The translations under genes were made by a program, and so were the position numbers. Under the pieces are notes generated by a model that was not told where the DNA came from, searched no databases, and saw nothing but the letters and a program-made list of their open reading frames with translations. Shown here piece by piece: positions 12,311 through 23,995 of a stretch of 64,000 nt of DNA (position 1 is its first letter; each line of letters opens with the position of its first letter). The stretch is taken from the NCBI GenBank assembly GCA_035236585.1, contig CP141126.1:9499001-9563000 (forward strand), written 5' to 3'. This DNA is from Warburgia ugandensis. Its lineage: Eukaryota; Streptophyta; Magnoliopsida; Canellales; Canellaceae.

Positions 12311-13900
12311 AAGGCAATTGTTTTGTCTTTTTGTATGTAAGTAAGCCCAATTCCCATATCCAATTATCCAATTAAATTTGAAGTCTTATGTTAAAGCTAA
12401 GCTGCTAAAGCGCCCTAGCCTAGCTGGTGGTTGTTTGCTATAAGCCTATAACTATAAGTTATAACCTAAGACTTAGCTAATGTACACACTGTCTCTAATT
12501 TTCTTATCAAACATTTTAAGATTAGCTACACATTGTCAGTTACAAACTTACAAGTTACACTTAATAGAAAATTAGTTAACCAACTTTTGTAACTTGTACA
12601 AGTACAAGTGAAGTGAGAGACTAACTAACTATCATATATTGTATAAAATTATAAATACTAATGATTTTCTTATGTTAATTTCACATGTCATCACCAATTG
12701 ATCTAATATATCTCTTTTTCATCAAATTCATAAATATCATGTATCTAACTTATATAACTCAATATTTGTTTCTCTTTTCTAACTCCTAATTGATGATAAT
12801 AGATTAGGAATAACTTATTCATCCATGATCTATCATTCATGCAGAGTAAAATTTAGTAACTCCTTTAGTAATATCATTCAATGTGTGTTTTCTCTCTCAT
12901 GATTATTATTCATTTTACCATCAATGCCACTTCTTTTCAGTTTTCACTATAGAGTATAGACCACAATCCGTAATTAATTTTAGTTTCACCAAAGTTATCA
13001 TATCAATATCCTTCTAATTCTCTCTTGATAAGCTTTTGTGTTAATTCAATACATAACTCATATTCTCTTATCTCATTCTCACCTCACATAATGAATTAAT
13101 TACATAGCTAATAACTATTCCCTTCATATACTCATTATCCACCAATGAGATAATTACATAACTCTTTATATACTAATTCTCAAGGCAATTGTTTTGTCTT
13201 TTTGTATGTAAGTAAGTAAGCCCAAATCCAATTATCCAATTGAATTAGAAGTCTTAAGCTAAAGTCCCTGCCCTGGTCGGTTGTTTGCTATAACTATAAG
13301 TTATAACCTAAGACTTACCTACACCTATACACTGTCTCTAATTTTCTTATCAAACATTTTAAGATTAGCTACACATTATCAGTTACAAACTTACAAGTCA
13401 CACTTAGTACAAAATTAGTTAACCAAGTTTTGTAACTTGTACAAGTACAAGTGAAGTGAGAGACTAACTAACTGTCAAATATTGTATAAAATTATAAATG
13501 CTAATGATTTTCTTATGTTAATTTCACATGTCATCACCAATTGATCTAATATATCTCTTTTTAATCAAATTCATGAATATCATGTATCCAACTCATATAA
13601 GTCAATATTTGTTTCTCATTTCTAACTCCCAATTGATGATAATATATTAGGAATAACTCATTCATCCATAATCCATTGATCCATCATTCACGTAGAGTGA
13701 AATTTAGTAACTCCCTTAGTAATATCATTCAACATTTGTGTTAATTCAACACATAACTCCTATTCTCTGATCTCATTCTTACCTCACCTAATGAGTTAAT
13801 TATATAACTAACAACTATTTTTCCCTTCGGACCCTTCCTATACTCATTATCCACTAATGAGATAATTACATAACTCTTTCTATACTCATTCTCAACTCTC
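12311..13900. repeat. Tandem duplication inside the hAT element
   Basis: Copy 1 is 12311-13181 and copy 2 starts immediately at 13182 with the same 'aaggcaattgttttgtcttt'. The copies run in parallel (shared 'aacttgtacaagtacaagtg', 'catgtcatcaccaattgatc') to about 13900. Copy 2 lacks roughly 140 bp present in copy 1 (about 12884-13027). The sequence is AT-rich and non-coding. Repeated 'gagttaattacataactctt' words continue to about 14340. Confidence 0.85.
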
Positions 13901-14384
13901 AAGCTACTAAGTTAATTACATAACTATTTCTATTCTTATTTAGTCATTCTTACCTAATGAGTTAATTCTATGACTCTTTCTTTACTTATCCTAAACAACT
14001 TTTGAATTGAGTATGAGTTACTTACATAACTTTGCTTTTTTAAGCTGATCCTCAACTGAGATCAAATGAGTTAAATGCATAACACTTACTTTACTCATCA
14101 TCAACCTCAACAACTATTGAATTGAGTATGACAGTATGAGTTACTTACATAACTTTGTTTTTAAGTTGATACTCAACTGAGATGAGTTAATTACATATAT
14201 GCTCTATCTTTTGAAACTCATCCTTAAGGAAATTAAGATGAGTTAATTACATAACTCTTTCTTTACTCTATACTTAATAACTATTTTTATTTAAACACAT
14301 CCTCAACTAAGATTAATTAAATACATAACTCTTATAGCTTATATGATGTATGCAACAACATGTTAACAACCATCCTATAACTTT

Positions 14385-14520
14385 CTAATAAATAAAATAA
14401 CCATCCTATATAACTTATAGGACGGTTATAAAAAAATTGTCATATATTTCATTATATATATTATAGGACGGTTATTTAAAAACCGTCCTATACGGTTATT
14501 TAAAAATCATCCTATATTGT
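14385..14520. repeat. Middle cluster of GGACGGTT hairpins
   Basis: Copies of 'ataggacggttat' and 'aaccgtcctata' form an inverted repeat around 14460-14495. Degenerate copies such as 'aaccatcctat' flank them. Confidence 0.75.
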
Positions 14521-14588
14521 TCTATATATCATTTTTCACCTTGATCAGCCCTAATTTCAAATTTTCAATCTTCCAACGGTCCAAACTA

Positions 14589-14935
14589 TTGAGAAAGTGA
14601 AAATGACCATTCCTCTTCGATGTTTCACAGATCTAAGCAAAATAAGGTATGTATTTACGAATTTTACAATCTGTATACAGTTCTATAAAAAACATAAAAG
14701 CTAGTACCCTTTTTTTCAATTTTTTTGTTTTTTGTTAACTATTTTCCATAGATCTTGATGGGTTTTAGTCTGAGAAGGTGAAAACGACCATTCCTCTTTG
14801 ATCTTTCACATATTTAAGCAAAAAAAGGTATGTATTTACAAATTTTATAATCTGTATTTATTTTTTTTCAATTTTTTTGTTTTTCGTTAACTATTTTTCA
14901 TAGATCTTGATGGGTTTTAGTTCTTTGTGTATGAG
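14589..14935. repeat. Direct repeat of about 180 bp
   Basis: Two adjacent copies share 'gtgaaaatgaccattcctct', 'aggtatgtatttac', 'tttttgtttttgttaact' and 'catagatcttgatgggtttt'. The first copy begins near 14589 and the second near 14775. Confidence 0.7.
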
Positions 14936-15329
14936 AAACATTCCATTTGAGTTTTATATTTCTTTGCTCTAGATTTGAGTTTGTTTTTAGGTTTTTTACT
15001 GTTTTTTCGAAAAAATCAGTTACGAAAATTTAAAAAAAAAGTCGTTGTTTTTTCGTATTTCTTCATTGAAAAGTATTTCTATCCACATATAGAGCTTTCC
15101 CATGTTGTGTATTCATGTGTGATAATGTTTTCATCTCTCTCTTTTTTTGTAATTTAGTTTTTTTTAAATTTTTCAAAAAAAAATAAGTTACAAAAATTAG
15201 GAAAAATTTGTTATTTTTTATATTTATTAGTTAATACCTATTCTTATCCACATATATAGTTTACTCATGCTTGAATCTTCATGTATTAATGATTTTTAGC
15301 TAATTTTTAGCATTTAATCCAATTTTTAG

Positions 15330-15535
15330 TAATATAGGACGGTTCTTGAAGAACCGTCATATATAACTAGCAATATAGGACGGTTCTTCAAGAACGAACC
15401 GTCCTATATAACTAGCAGTATAGGATAGTTCTTCTGGAACCGTCCTATATAACCAGCAGTATAGGACGGTTATTCAAGAACCGTCCTATATTACATGAGT
15501 AATATAAGACAGTTCCTCAAGAACCGTCCTATATT
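15330..15535. repeat. Right cluster of palindromic GGACGGTT hairpins
   Basis: Five or six hairpins of the form ATAGGACGGTTCTTCAAGAACCGTCCTATA (arms about 11-13 bp) repeat every 40-45 bp, separated by 'taactagca(a/g)t' or 'acatgagtaat'. They mirror the left cluster. Confidence 0.88.
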
Positions 15536-16189
15536 TTCAACTATTCCATAGGTTAGAATCATGTCAAGGTGATGAGTAAATAGGTTGCATGTCAAACAGG
15601 TCGACACGACGGGTCAAATTGATTGACTCGACCCAAACCCACTAAATTTGTGTCGTGTTGTCGTGTCGTGTCATATTTTGCCGCCCCTACTCCTGACCCT
15701 GCATAGGTGGAGCTGCGTGTATAAGACTATTTTTTTTATAGCTACTTAACGCTCCTTAGGGTCCTACGAGAACTCTTCCTACCTCTGACTCGTAAGGACA
15801 TGGGAAGCAAACTCGGTTTTGCCTCTTGGATTTTTTATGCCATGCAGCAGCTCAGTTGACCAGGAACTTGGCATAAAACAAGGGAATACAACAACTTTAT
15901 CCATGTAAACGAATTAAGTCCGACTACCCATCGTGGAAGTTCACCTTAGAAGTTCCAGAGGAGACAATATATGGGTGCACCTATAAAACTTCCATGCTAC
16001 TAACAGCTAACCCAAATAGCTCTACTCAACCGATATTCCATCACAGCGGTTTAGTTAAACACAAGCTGATGGTTCACATTTTGCTCGCAACATTTGAAAT
16101 AGGGCTATTTGGATGAAAGATCTAGAGTGTCCAATAAGATCAGTGTCGGAGGACTTCAGCTTCTCATTTTCTGTTAAATTAATAAGGGG

Positions 16190-16336
16190 AGAATTGTCGT
16201 CATGTGATCTTGAGGTCACGGGTTCAAAGCGTGGAGATAGCGTCTTTCAAAATGCAAGGTAAGGCTGCGTACTATTGACCCTTGTAATCCACCCCTGTCC
16301 TAGATCAATATATGCGAGAGCTTCAAGTCCCCCCCT
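16190..16336 (+). mobile_element. Au-type SINE
   Basis: It contains 'ttgaggtcacgggttcaaagc' (B-box gggttcaaa), 'aatgcaaggtaaggctgcgt', 'gacccttgtaatcc' and a degraded 3' end. The A-box half is short or lost. Confidence 0.78.
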
Positions 16337-16612
16337 GCATTTATTTTCTATTACATGTAGCCTCCAAAAGTGTGCTTCTTCTTATTATGGAGCACATCAT
16401 GTAGAGGAAACAAATTGACGGAAATGATCAACCATTTGTAGGGTCCATGTGGGGCACTACGGCAAGCAGCTGTAGTGCGCACATTATCCTATCATTCAGC
16501 TAGCAAGTTGCCCGTACAATTGCCCAGAGGCTAGAACAATGTTTTGAATAATTTAAATCTTTTTTTTAAAAATCATAAAATATTTTCTTGTAATTTGAAA
16601 TATATGACATAG

Positions 16613-16796
16613 AAGGGGTGTCTTGGTGCACTGGTAAAATTGTTATTGTGTCACCTTGAGATCAGGCATTCAAGGTGTGGAATAGCTTCTTATACAACGC
16701 AAGGTAATGTTGCATGCTATAAACCCTTGTGGTCCTCCCCTTCTGTAGAGCTTGCATGCATGGGAGCTTCGTGTATTGGGCTGCCCCTTTTTTATT
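16613..16796 (+). mobile_element. Au-type SINE
   Basis: It reads from 'aaggggtgtcttggtgcactgg' through 'accttgagatcaggcattcaa', 'cgcaaggtaatgttgc' and 'cccttgtggtcctcccctt' to 'gctgcccctttttt', i.e. the whole Au SINE including the terminal T-run. It is more diverged in the middle. Confidence 0.8.
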
Positions 16797-17643
16797 TGAA
16801 AACTTGTTATTTTTTTAAGAAAAGGTAAAATACTAAAAGGTCATTTGCACTAAATAATCCATACAATATTATTATGGTACCAAATCTATCACAACATATG
16901 ACAAATCTTACTAAAAATCATATTGTTACAGTTATATCTTTTCTAATATATATAGTTACATCTATATATCACACACTTCATCCTAAATAGTCCATGCAAT
17001 ATGATAATAGTGTCAAAATCTATCATAGCATATGATAAATCTTACCGAAAACCATATACCTACAGCTATATCTTTTATCTACCACGTTTATGGCTAATGC
17101 AGTTAATTGTATTCATGACCTGGACCTTAAAATTACAACAGCCATATCGTATATGAAGCCCACTAAACAATCATCTCTTGTAAAATATTTCATTTTCCCT
17201 GCCAAGTCATACTTTGTCCCATATCTCTCAACTTCATCAACTACTTCCTTATTTTCTCCTCTCTGACTTATCATTTATGTATTTTGCTTCTGGTTGATTA
17301 GTAGAGTGCTTGGCTTGTTCCTTTTAGTGGTTAACTTGTCTATGTACCTCTTGTTGATTCTAAAGGGCGATGCCTTCAATTCCTATCTTGCTTCTCAAGA
17401 AGAAAAATGCACTTCATCTTCGATTATAGTCATAATGTTGAGATTGATGAATTATGAGACTTCAAATGAAAAGTTAGTAAAAAAAAAAAAAACTAAAAGG
17501 TGAGTTTGGTGTTTTCATTGAGTCATTAAGAATAAAATATGCTATTATACATTCATAAAAAAGATAAGTACTTTTTAAATTTTAAAATATTTGGTGCAAA
17601 TACTAAGACACACATCATCATCATCATCAAGACCTTATCCTAA

Positions 17644-19199
17644 TTAGGGGTTGGCTACATAAATCTTATTCCTCCATTCCTCTCTATTAAGTATCATAGC
17701 TTCATTTAGTCTCAAAGATTTTAAATCTTTCCCCACCACCTCTATCCACGTTCTTTTGAGCCTTCCCCTTGCCCTTTTAAAACCTTCTACTTGTATTGCC
17801 TCACTCTTTCTAACCGGTACCGTTGTTGGCCCCCTTTGAACATGTCCACACCATCTAAGTCTAATCTCCCTCATCTTGTTACCTATTGGTGCTATTCCTA
17901 AATTTTCTCTAATATTTTTATTTTTAATTCTATCCTTTATTGTCTTACCACTCATCCATCCCAACATCCTCATTTTTACAAAACTTATTCTATGAGCATG
18001 ATGTTCCTTAATTTCCCAACACTCTAATTCATAGAGCATGGTAGGCCTTATGGCCATCCTATAGAAATTTTCTTTTAGTTTGAGTGGCACCCGCTAATCA
18101 CACAAAACTTCAGATGCACATATTTATTTGTTCCAACCCACTTGGATTCTCTAGGTAACCTCCCTCTCAATCTCTCCACTGTCATGAATCATTGATCCTA
18201 AATACCGAAAGTGGTCTTTTACGGGGACTTCTTGGTTATCAATCTTGACTAGTGTTCCACTCCTACTCCACTCCTTGCTAAAATTGTATTTCATATATTC
18301 TGTCTTAATTCGACTAATTTTAAATCCTTTAGATTCTAATGCTTCTCTCCATAACTCTAGCTTTATGTTTACACCATCCCTTGTCTCATCAAGTAAGACT
18401 ATATCATCTGTAAATAGCATGCACAAGGGAATCTCCTCATGTAGATGTTTTGTTAACTTATCCATAACCAATGTGAAAAGGTATAGGCTCAATGCTAATC
18501 CTTAGTGCAATCCTACAGTGATAGAAAAATCAACAGTCTCGTCACTAGTGGTCTTAAAATTTGTTACCGCCCCTTCATACATATATTTAATTATGTCTAC
18601 ATACCCCTGTGAAACCCCTTATCGCCCAACACTCTTCATAGTAACTCTCTAGGGACTCTATTATAAGCTTTCTCTAAGTCGATAAAGACCATGTGAAGGT
18701 CTTTCCTCCTCTCTCTATATTTGTCTACTAATTATCTTAGTAAGAAAATAGCTTTCATAGTAGACCTCCCAGGCATGAAACCAAACTGATTCTCTAATAC
18801 ACTTGTTTCATGTTGTAGCCTCTTCTCAATCACTCTTTCAAAAAGTTTTATAGTGTGGCTCATAAGTTTGATCCCTCGATAATTAGTGCAGCTTTGTATG
18901 TCTCCTTTATTCTTATAAATTGGTACAACAGAGCTTTTCCTCCACTCATCAGGCATTTTCTTTGATTTTGTAATCTTGTTAAATAACTTGGTCAACCAAA
19001 CTACCCAAGTATCTCTCATATGCTTCCAAACCTCTATTGGTATACCATCAAGCCCCATGGCCTTTCCTGATTTCATCTTTTTCAAGGCCTTTTTCACTTC
19101 AGGTATTCTAATCCTACGTTTATATCTATAATGTCCAATGTTATTTAAGTTTACAATATTTTCAATCCCTATATTTTTAGAGCTATTGTCATTTAACAA
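17644..19199 (-). pseudogene. RTE reverse transcriptase, frameshifted
   Basis: Three minus-strand frames, 19199-18732, 18492-18151 and 18090-17644, give consecutive parts of one RTE polyprotein. First comes the palm entry with GKAMGLDGIP and the NYRGIKL block. Then come the YLFTLVMD and LFTDDIVLLDE catalytic block and FRYLGSMIH. Last is the C-terminal region with MRMLGWMSGKT, LRWCGHVQRGP and EEWRNKI. A stretch near 18500-18730 is frameshifted. The breaks show it cannot make a working reverse transcriptase as it stands. Confidence 0.88.
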
Positions 19200-19682
19200 T
19201 TTTTGAGAGTAAGTTTCCTACCTTTATTTGATCTCATCATCTTTAGCTAATACCCTTTGATCATCTCTTCTAATGCACGTAACATGATATAAGTCCTTAC
19301 CCTTCTGTTCTCTTGCTTTTGCAAGTTTAAACACATCTTTCTCACCTTCTCTTATTCTTAGTCTATTATAGAGTTCATCATATGCTTTACATTTATCCTC
19401 ACTTACTATTCTCTTAGCAACTTTTTTAGCATTTTTATATTGTTCATAGTTTTTATTATTTCTAATCTTTTTTCATGCTTTAAAACACATCTATTTTTCT
19501 TTAATAACTTTTTGCACTATTTTACTCCACCATGTTTCCTTTACTAATTGCCTTTTACCTTTAGATACTCTTAAGATATCTTTTGTCACTTTCTTAATGG
19601 ACTTAGCAATATTAATTCACATGGTATTTACTTCTGTTTTATAGTTCTAATTTCTTCTACCATCAACTTATTTGTGAATAAG

Positions 19683-19792
19683 ATTCATGTTCTAATTTGT
19701 ATATTGTTCATAGTTCTAATTTAATAGAGTGGAATGGAAGAATAAGATTCATGTGGCCGACCCCTAATAGGGATAAGGTCTTGATGATAATG
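19683..19792 (+). mobile_element. Short RTE 3'-end insertion nested in the larger RTE
   Basis: It contains 'aataagattcatgtggccga', 'cccctaatagggataaggtc' and 'ttgatgataatg', the RTE 3' terminus in plus orientation, opposite to its host element. It is flanked by an 18-bp duplication with one mismatch (19665-19682 and 19793-19810, AACTTATTTGTGAAT(A/G)AG). It is therefore an independent, strongly 5'-truncated insertion of about 110 bp. Confidence 0.85.
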
Positions 19793-19819
19793 AACTTATT
19801 TGTGAATGAGGTTATTTTC

Positions 19820-22661
19820 TGTAACAACCCGGATTTTTAAGACTTTTTTTTTTTATAATGACATTTTAAATAAGAGCATTTGGGATCCCATGAGAAAAAC
19901 TTTATTTAACATTTTACTAAAACCTATCTTAAAAACTCCAAGTGTTAGTTTTCCTTTCTCAAAATGGCATACATGTAAATTAAACATAAATAAAACAATT
20001 CGTGTATAAATCAACGTCAAATAAATTGGCGCCTTTATTTTAAATCAAATAAATGTCCAAAACACAATAATAATATGGCTCAGGGTCTATCCATCATAAC
20101 ATCCTATATAAATGTCTAACATATGTCCAAACATCTAAATCACATCCAAATATAAAGTATGCAGTCCATAATAAAATTTAAATGATAATCCTTTCTAATG
20201 ACTCACATCACTGTCTAAAACTATAGGAAAAAAAATAGTCTTCAGCAGCTCTCAAGGTTTATCAACAGCTTTTCCTTTCCTGGTATCACGCTCGAGATCT
20301 AAGGCATTGCAAAACAAAGCAATGCCTCAGCAAGCTATCGCTTGTGTAGGTACGTAGACAATTAATGTAATAAATGAAAGAAATAATGAATAGCTCTGAT
20401 GAAAAGTCTAACATTTATGAAAATAGTGATATCATAATGTCATGTTCAAATAAATGTCAATTTATTTCATATGCTAAAACATGCAATTCACGGAGTTAAA
20501 ACATGACATGAATCAATATAATTGAGCATACAACAAGAATAAGGGCACCCTAAGGTAATGGGTCCCACCACATCGCACTAATATCCCTGATCAGGAGTAC
20601 TTGTATTCAACCTCTGAGTGTCGTCACACCCAGGCATACCATCCATAACCATGCTCATCATACATGCACACATAATAAGAATATGGGCCATCATGCTGCA
20701 GTGGCAACCCTCCATGGGTATAAACCACCACCGCTCTCCGTTGACACCATAACGGGAGACTTAGCGTCTGTCCCCATGGAAAGGCTCAGACCGATAGTGT
20801 GGACTATACATGTTACCAAACCCCTACCGAATGTCATCTATGAGCAGGTGTTTATCATATCACAAAATCATCGCATCATAATCTTGGAAGGTAGGTGGCC
20901 GGCCCTATCCCTCCTAGCATGACGCCCACCAGGCGAGAACACCCGTCATCAAATATAAAACACAGAAATCATATGTATATGCTAAAACTCAAGAGCACTT
21001 ATAGCTTGCAATCCCCAAGACATGCTCCTCATCTTGGGGTTAGCTTATAAAAGGACCAGCTAATAAGCCTCTATTCTCATTTTCATGTAAATCCATGCAT
21101 TTTCTATATATATAATAAGAAATAAGTCTCTAATTAAGCATAACTAATTAACATCATGCTTGGAAAAGCATTTGAAATAAGTTTATCCAGTAAAAGATTT
21201 CAATTTGGAATAACCATCCTGTACGCAATGTCGCATGAAATCCACGGTAAATAATAATTGCAATTTAAAACACAATCACACATGATGCTATGTTTAAACA
21301 TGGTTTAAAAATCAAGGCAAAACATTAGTTGTCGTCACCTACCTCAATGTGAGACCACTAGCTTGCTAATAACTCCCTTTAACTGGTATATTGAAGTGCA
21401 CATGTACATGTCACATCACTATTTTAAAAATGTTCTAAATAAAAAGTGGTTATTTATAAGTTTTTAAGTTAAAACTAGGTCCACGTCGTCAATACGGTCA
21501 CAACGTATCTTTCGGATCGTGATTTGGACTCCTCTAGCTTCCAAAAATCAATTTTAAGTGAAAATACTTCATATTAATTTATAGGGTGTTTGGCGGGTGC
21601 ACTAGTTTACACCAGCGGCCCTGCTTTACATCGGGTTACACCGGCGCCTAGTGTACACTGGGTTACACCGGCACCCAGTTTACACTGGGTTACACGGGCA
21701 GCCCGGTTTACACTGGCGACGCGGAAACCGGCGCTTGAGAAGACGACCGGCTTTCGGCCATCTCCGGTGACCCTACAAGTGTCCAAATCACTTGGTTTTT
21801 GAGCCATTTTGTTCAAAATTTTGTCTAGCTTCCATTTCTATTATCCTTTTGCATTGATTTCTCCAAAAACCATGTTTTTTAAACGATTTTTTCCAAGTTC
21901 CTAAAATCATCCATAGGTACTGGTTTTTGCATTTTCTGTATAAATCCACCGTTGGATCACTCCCAAATTTAAAAGGTTTGCTCTTGGGTCTCTTATGCAC
22001 TAGTTGAATAGTGCAATTTCCAAACAGAAGAGGTTTGGTCTGTGAAATCACGCTCCAACAATAGCATGCACAAAGTTCCTAAAAAAATCTGATTTTTTTC
22101 CTAATTTTTAAATGGTTTTCTAATTATTTTCTCTATTTAATAAATACTAAAAAACAGAGTTTTAAGGCTTACCTTGCACCTAGCCGTGGTTGCTCGTGTT
22201 GCTGGGGTTCCACTCGCCAGAAAACTCAGACCTTGCAAGGCTAGGGTTTTGAGTTAAAAATCCCAGAGGAACGCTCAAAGTGGAGCGTTTTGGCTCCTAA
22301 GGATGATTAGATATAGGGTTTAGAGTCTTGGGGAATAGAAACTCTTCCCCATACGTCTCTTTCCATGTCTCTCCCGCGATTTTGCTGGACTGGTAGAGAC
22401 GTGTGGAAGACAAGGGTGCCGTTATCAATTTGGACCCCTGTGTAACACGTCTCTGTCAAAAGATCAAAATGCCCTTACAACTTTGACGGCTCATAACTCC
22501 CTCGTTTCAGCTCCTTTTTTTACGTTCTTGGTGGCGTTGGACTCGTATCAACAAGCACTTTCTAATTATTATATTTTTAGGAAAATTTTCCATATATAAA
22601 ATTTTATTTTAATTTATTTAATAATTTCCTATTTTATACTAAAAAATTTAAGGATATTACA
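19820..22661 (-). mobile_element. Solo LTR, 2842 bp, inserted in the RTE
   Basis: It begins TGTAACAACCCGG and ends GGATATTACA, so it has TG...CA ends with inverted TGTAA/TTACA. The perfect 5-bp duplication TTTTC flanks it (19815-19819 and 22662-22666). Orientation is inferred minus because many plant LTRs end in CGGGTTGTTACA. No gag-pol frames, primer-binding site or second LTR are seen, so it is best read as a solo LTR left by LTR-LTR recombination. The length suits long-LTR Ty3/gypsy families, but the family is not identified. Confidence 0.85.
21602..21722. repeat. GC-rich minisatellite inside the solo LTR
   Basis: Four imperfect units of about 26-29 bp carry 'tacactgggttacaccggc' with variants. 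The surrounding LTR is AT-rich, so this short block stands out. Confidence 0.8.
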
Positions 22662-23467
22662 TTTTCTTTCCTTTTATGTTCCACCACTTAATTTTTGGAT
22701 ACCTATTGCTTCCATCTTTTGATATGGATATCCATAACCATTAACCTATGTTTTGAGGTTAAACTCTTACAAGGTATCACCTTACAATCCTTACACATAG
22801 ATTGTTCAGTATTCCTAAGTAGAAAAAAGTCTATTTGACTTTTATGAAGTCCACTTTTAAAGGTTATTAAGTGTTCATCCCTCTTCTTAAAGAATGTATT
22901 TGTAATGGCCAGGTTTATAACAAAGAAAAATCAAGGATAGTCTCCCCCATCTCATTTCATTCACCTATATCATACCCTCCATGTATTTTATCATATCATT
23001 CTTTTTCTTTTTCTACATGGTCATTTAAGTCTGCTCCTATAAATATCCCCTTAGTATTAGGAATTCCTTGCATGACTCCCTCCATATCTTCCCAAAAATG
23101 TCTCTTGATTATATCTTGTAACCCTACTTGTGATGCGTAAGCACTTCCAACATTTATAATTTGCTCTCTTAGAATAAGTTTTATTATTATAATTCTACAA
23201 CTTTATCCTTTAATTCCTTATCCACTTATTTCTACGTCATTTTTGTTATTATCCTTTCCTACATACCATAATTTATACCCATCAATTTCTCTAACTTTAG
23301 CCCCTTTCCACTTAGTTTCTTAGATACAAGTGATGTTGACTCTCCTATGTTTCATCTCGTCTACTAACTCCAAACTCTTATCTATCAATGTCTCTATATT
23401 CCATGTGGCGATACAAATCTTATGCTTTGGAGATGTCTTATTTACTATCGCCTTTCTCGACCTCCAT

Positions 23468-23690
23468 GACATGAACCCATGTCCACTTTTCACTGCACCT
23501 AAGATCTGATGCAGTGCATCATTTCCGAGGGGACACTCTAGTAGCCCTTGCCCATTTTTCACTACACCCGGGATCTAATGTAGCGCGTCACTTCTGGGAG
23601 AATGCTATAGCAACCCTTACCTATTTTCACTATACTCAGGATCCAATGCAGCGTGTCGCTTATTGGGAATGCCCTAGCTTGAGGGAATGT
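23468..23690. repeat. Three tandem units of about 70 bp in the RTE 5' region
   Basis: Units share 'cccttgcccatttttcacta', 'ggatctaatgtagcgcgtca' and 'cttctgggagaatgctatag'. They lie just upstream (minus strand) of the endonuclease start and probably belong to the 5' UTR or promoter of the RTE. Confidence 0.78.
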
Positions 23691-23699
23691 CAATTTTCA

Positions 23700-23995
23700 A
23701 TTCATGTCATTTTAGGGTTGCTATAGTTTTAAGAAGCTGAAGATGATTTTCATTTCTTCCTTACAAACTAATATATAAATGCATATTTATTTGCAAGGAA
23801 AAAAGAAATAACAAAATCATCTTTAGCTTCACCCTTGCCAGTTGGTACCTGACGCAAGGGTTGCCATATTTTTACAAGCTGGAGATGATTTTCTTTTATT
23901 TCTCGCAAACTAATATACAAATGCATATTCATTTGTAAAAAAGAAATAACAAAGTCATCTTCAACTTCTCCCTTGTTGGTTGGCACCTAACGCAT
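23700..23995. repeat. Two tandem units of about 145 bp, each palindromic, at the RTE 5' end
   Basis: Each unit reads 'gggttgc(t/c)ata...aagctg(a/g)agatgattttc...gaaataacaaa(a/g)tcatctt', so its two halves are inverted repeats. The second unit ends near the TSD. Similar 5' tandem repeats act as promoter monomers in other LINEs; that role is inferred here. Confidence 0.75.

Larger units (their letters stand above)
11511..15689. mobile_element. Non-autonomous hAT-like DNA transposon, 4179 bp
   Basis: It starts TAGGGGTGGCAA and ends TTGCCGCCCCTA, near-perfect 12-bp terminal inverted repeats of hAT type. It is flanked by the perfect 8-bp duplication CTCCTGAC (11503-11510 and 15690-15697), the hAT target-site length. 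Beside both termini lie CGTGTCGTGTC/GACACGA-rich subterminal sequences. No transposase frame is present, so it must have been moved in trans. The interior is AT-rich and contains palindromic GGACGGTT hairpins in three clusters, an 871-bp tandem duplication, and a shorter direct repeat (14589-14930). These are listed separately. Confidence 0.88.
11466..15730 (+). mobile_element. Au-type SINE split by the hAT element
   Basis: The left piece (about 11466-11510) ends 'cttgtggtccgccccttctcctgac'-like and the right piece (15690 to about 15730) continues 'ctcctgaccctgcatagg' and 'tggagctgcgtgta'. Removing 11511-15689 and one TSD copy restores the standard Au SINE 3' region (TTGTGGTCC, CCCTTC, ACCCTGCATAGG, GGAGC). 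The SINE is therefore the older insertion and the hAT element landed in it. The SINE 5' half is poorly preserved. Confidence 0.65.
15731..17603. other. Intergenic stretch with SINEs, no gene
   Basis: Two Au SINEs (16190-16336, 16613-16796) and an AT-rich imperfect tandem duplication at about 16845-17080 ('aatctatcacaacatatgac' against 'aatctatcatagcatatgat') account for most of it. I see no protein-coding signal. Confidence 0.5.

Noticed and set aside
15330..15535. CRISPR-like array of regularly spaced palindromic repeats
   Set aside because: The spacing is regular, but the spacers are nearly identical and the setting is a plant transposon; these are transposon subterminal hairpins.
11511..15689. 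CACTA (En/Spm) identity for the 4.2-kb element
   Set aside because: Hairpins resemble CACTA subterminal repeats, but the ends are TAGGGGTGGCAA rather than CACTA/TAGTG, and the duplication is 8 bp rather than 3 bp.
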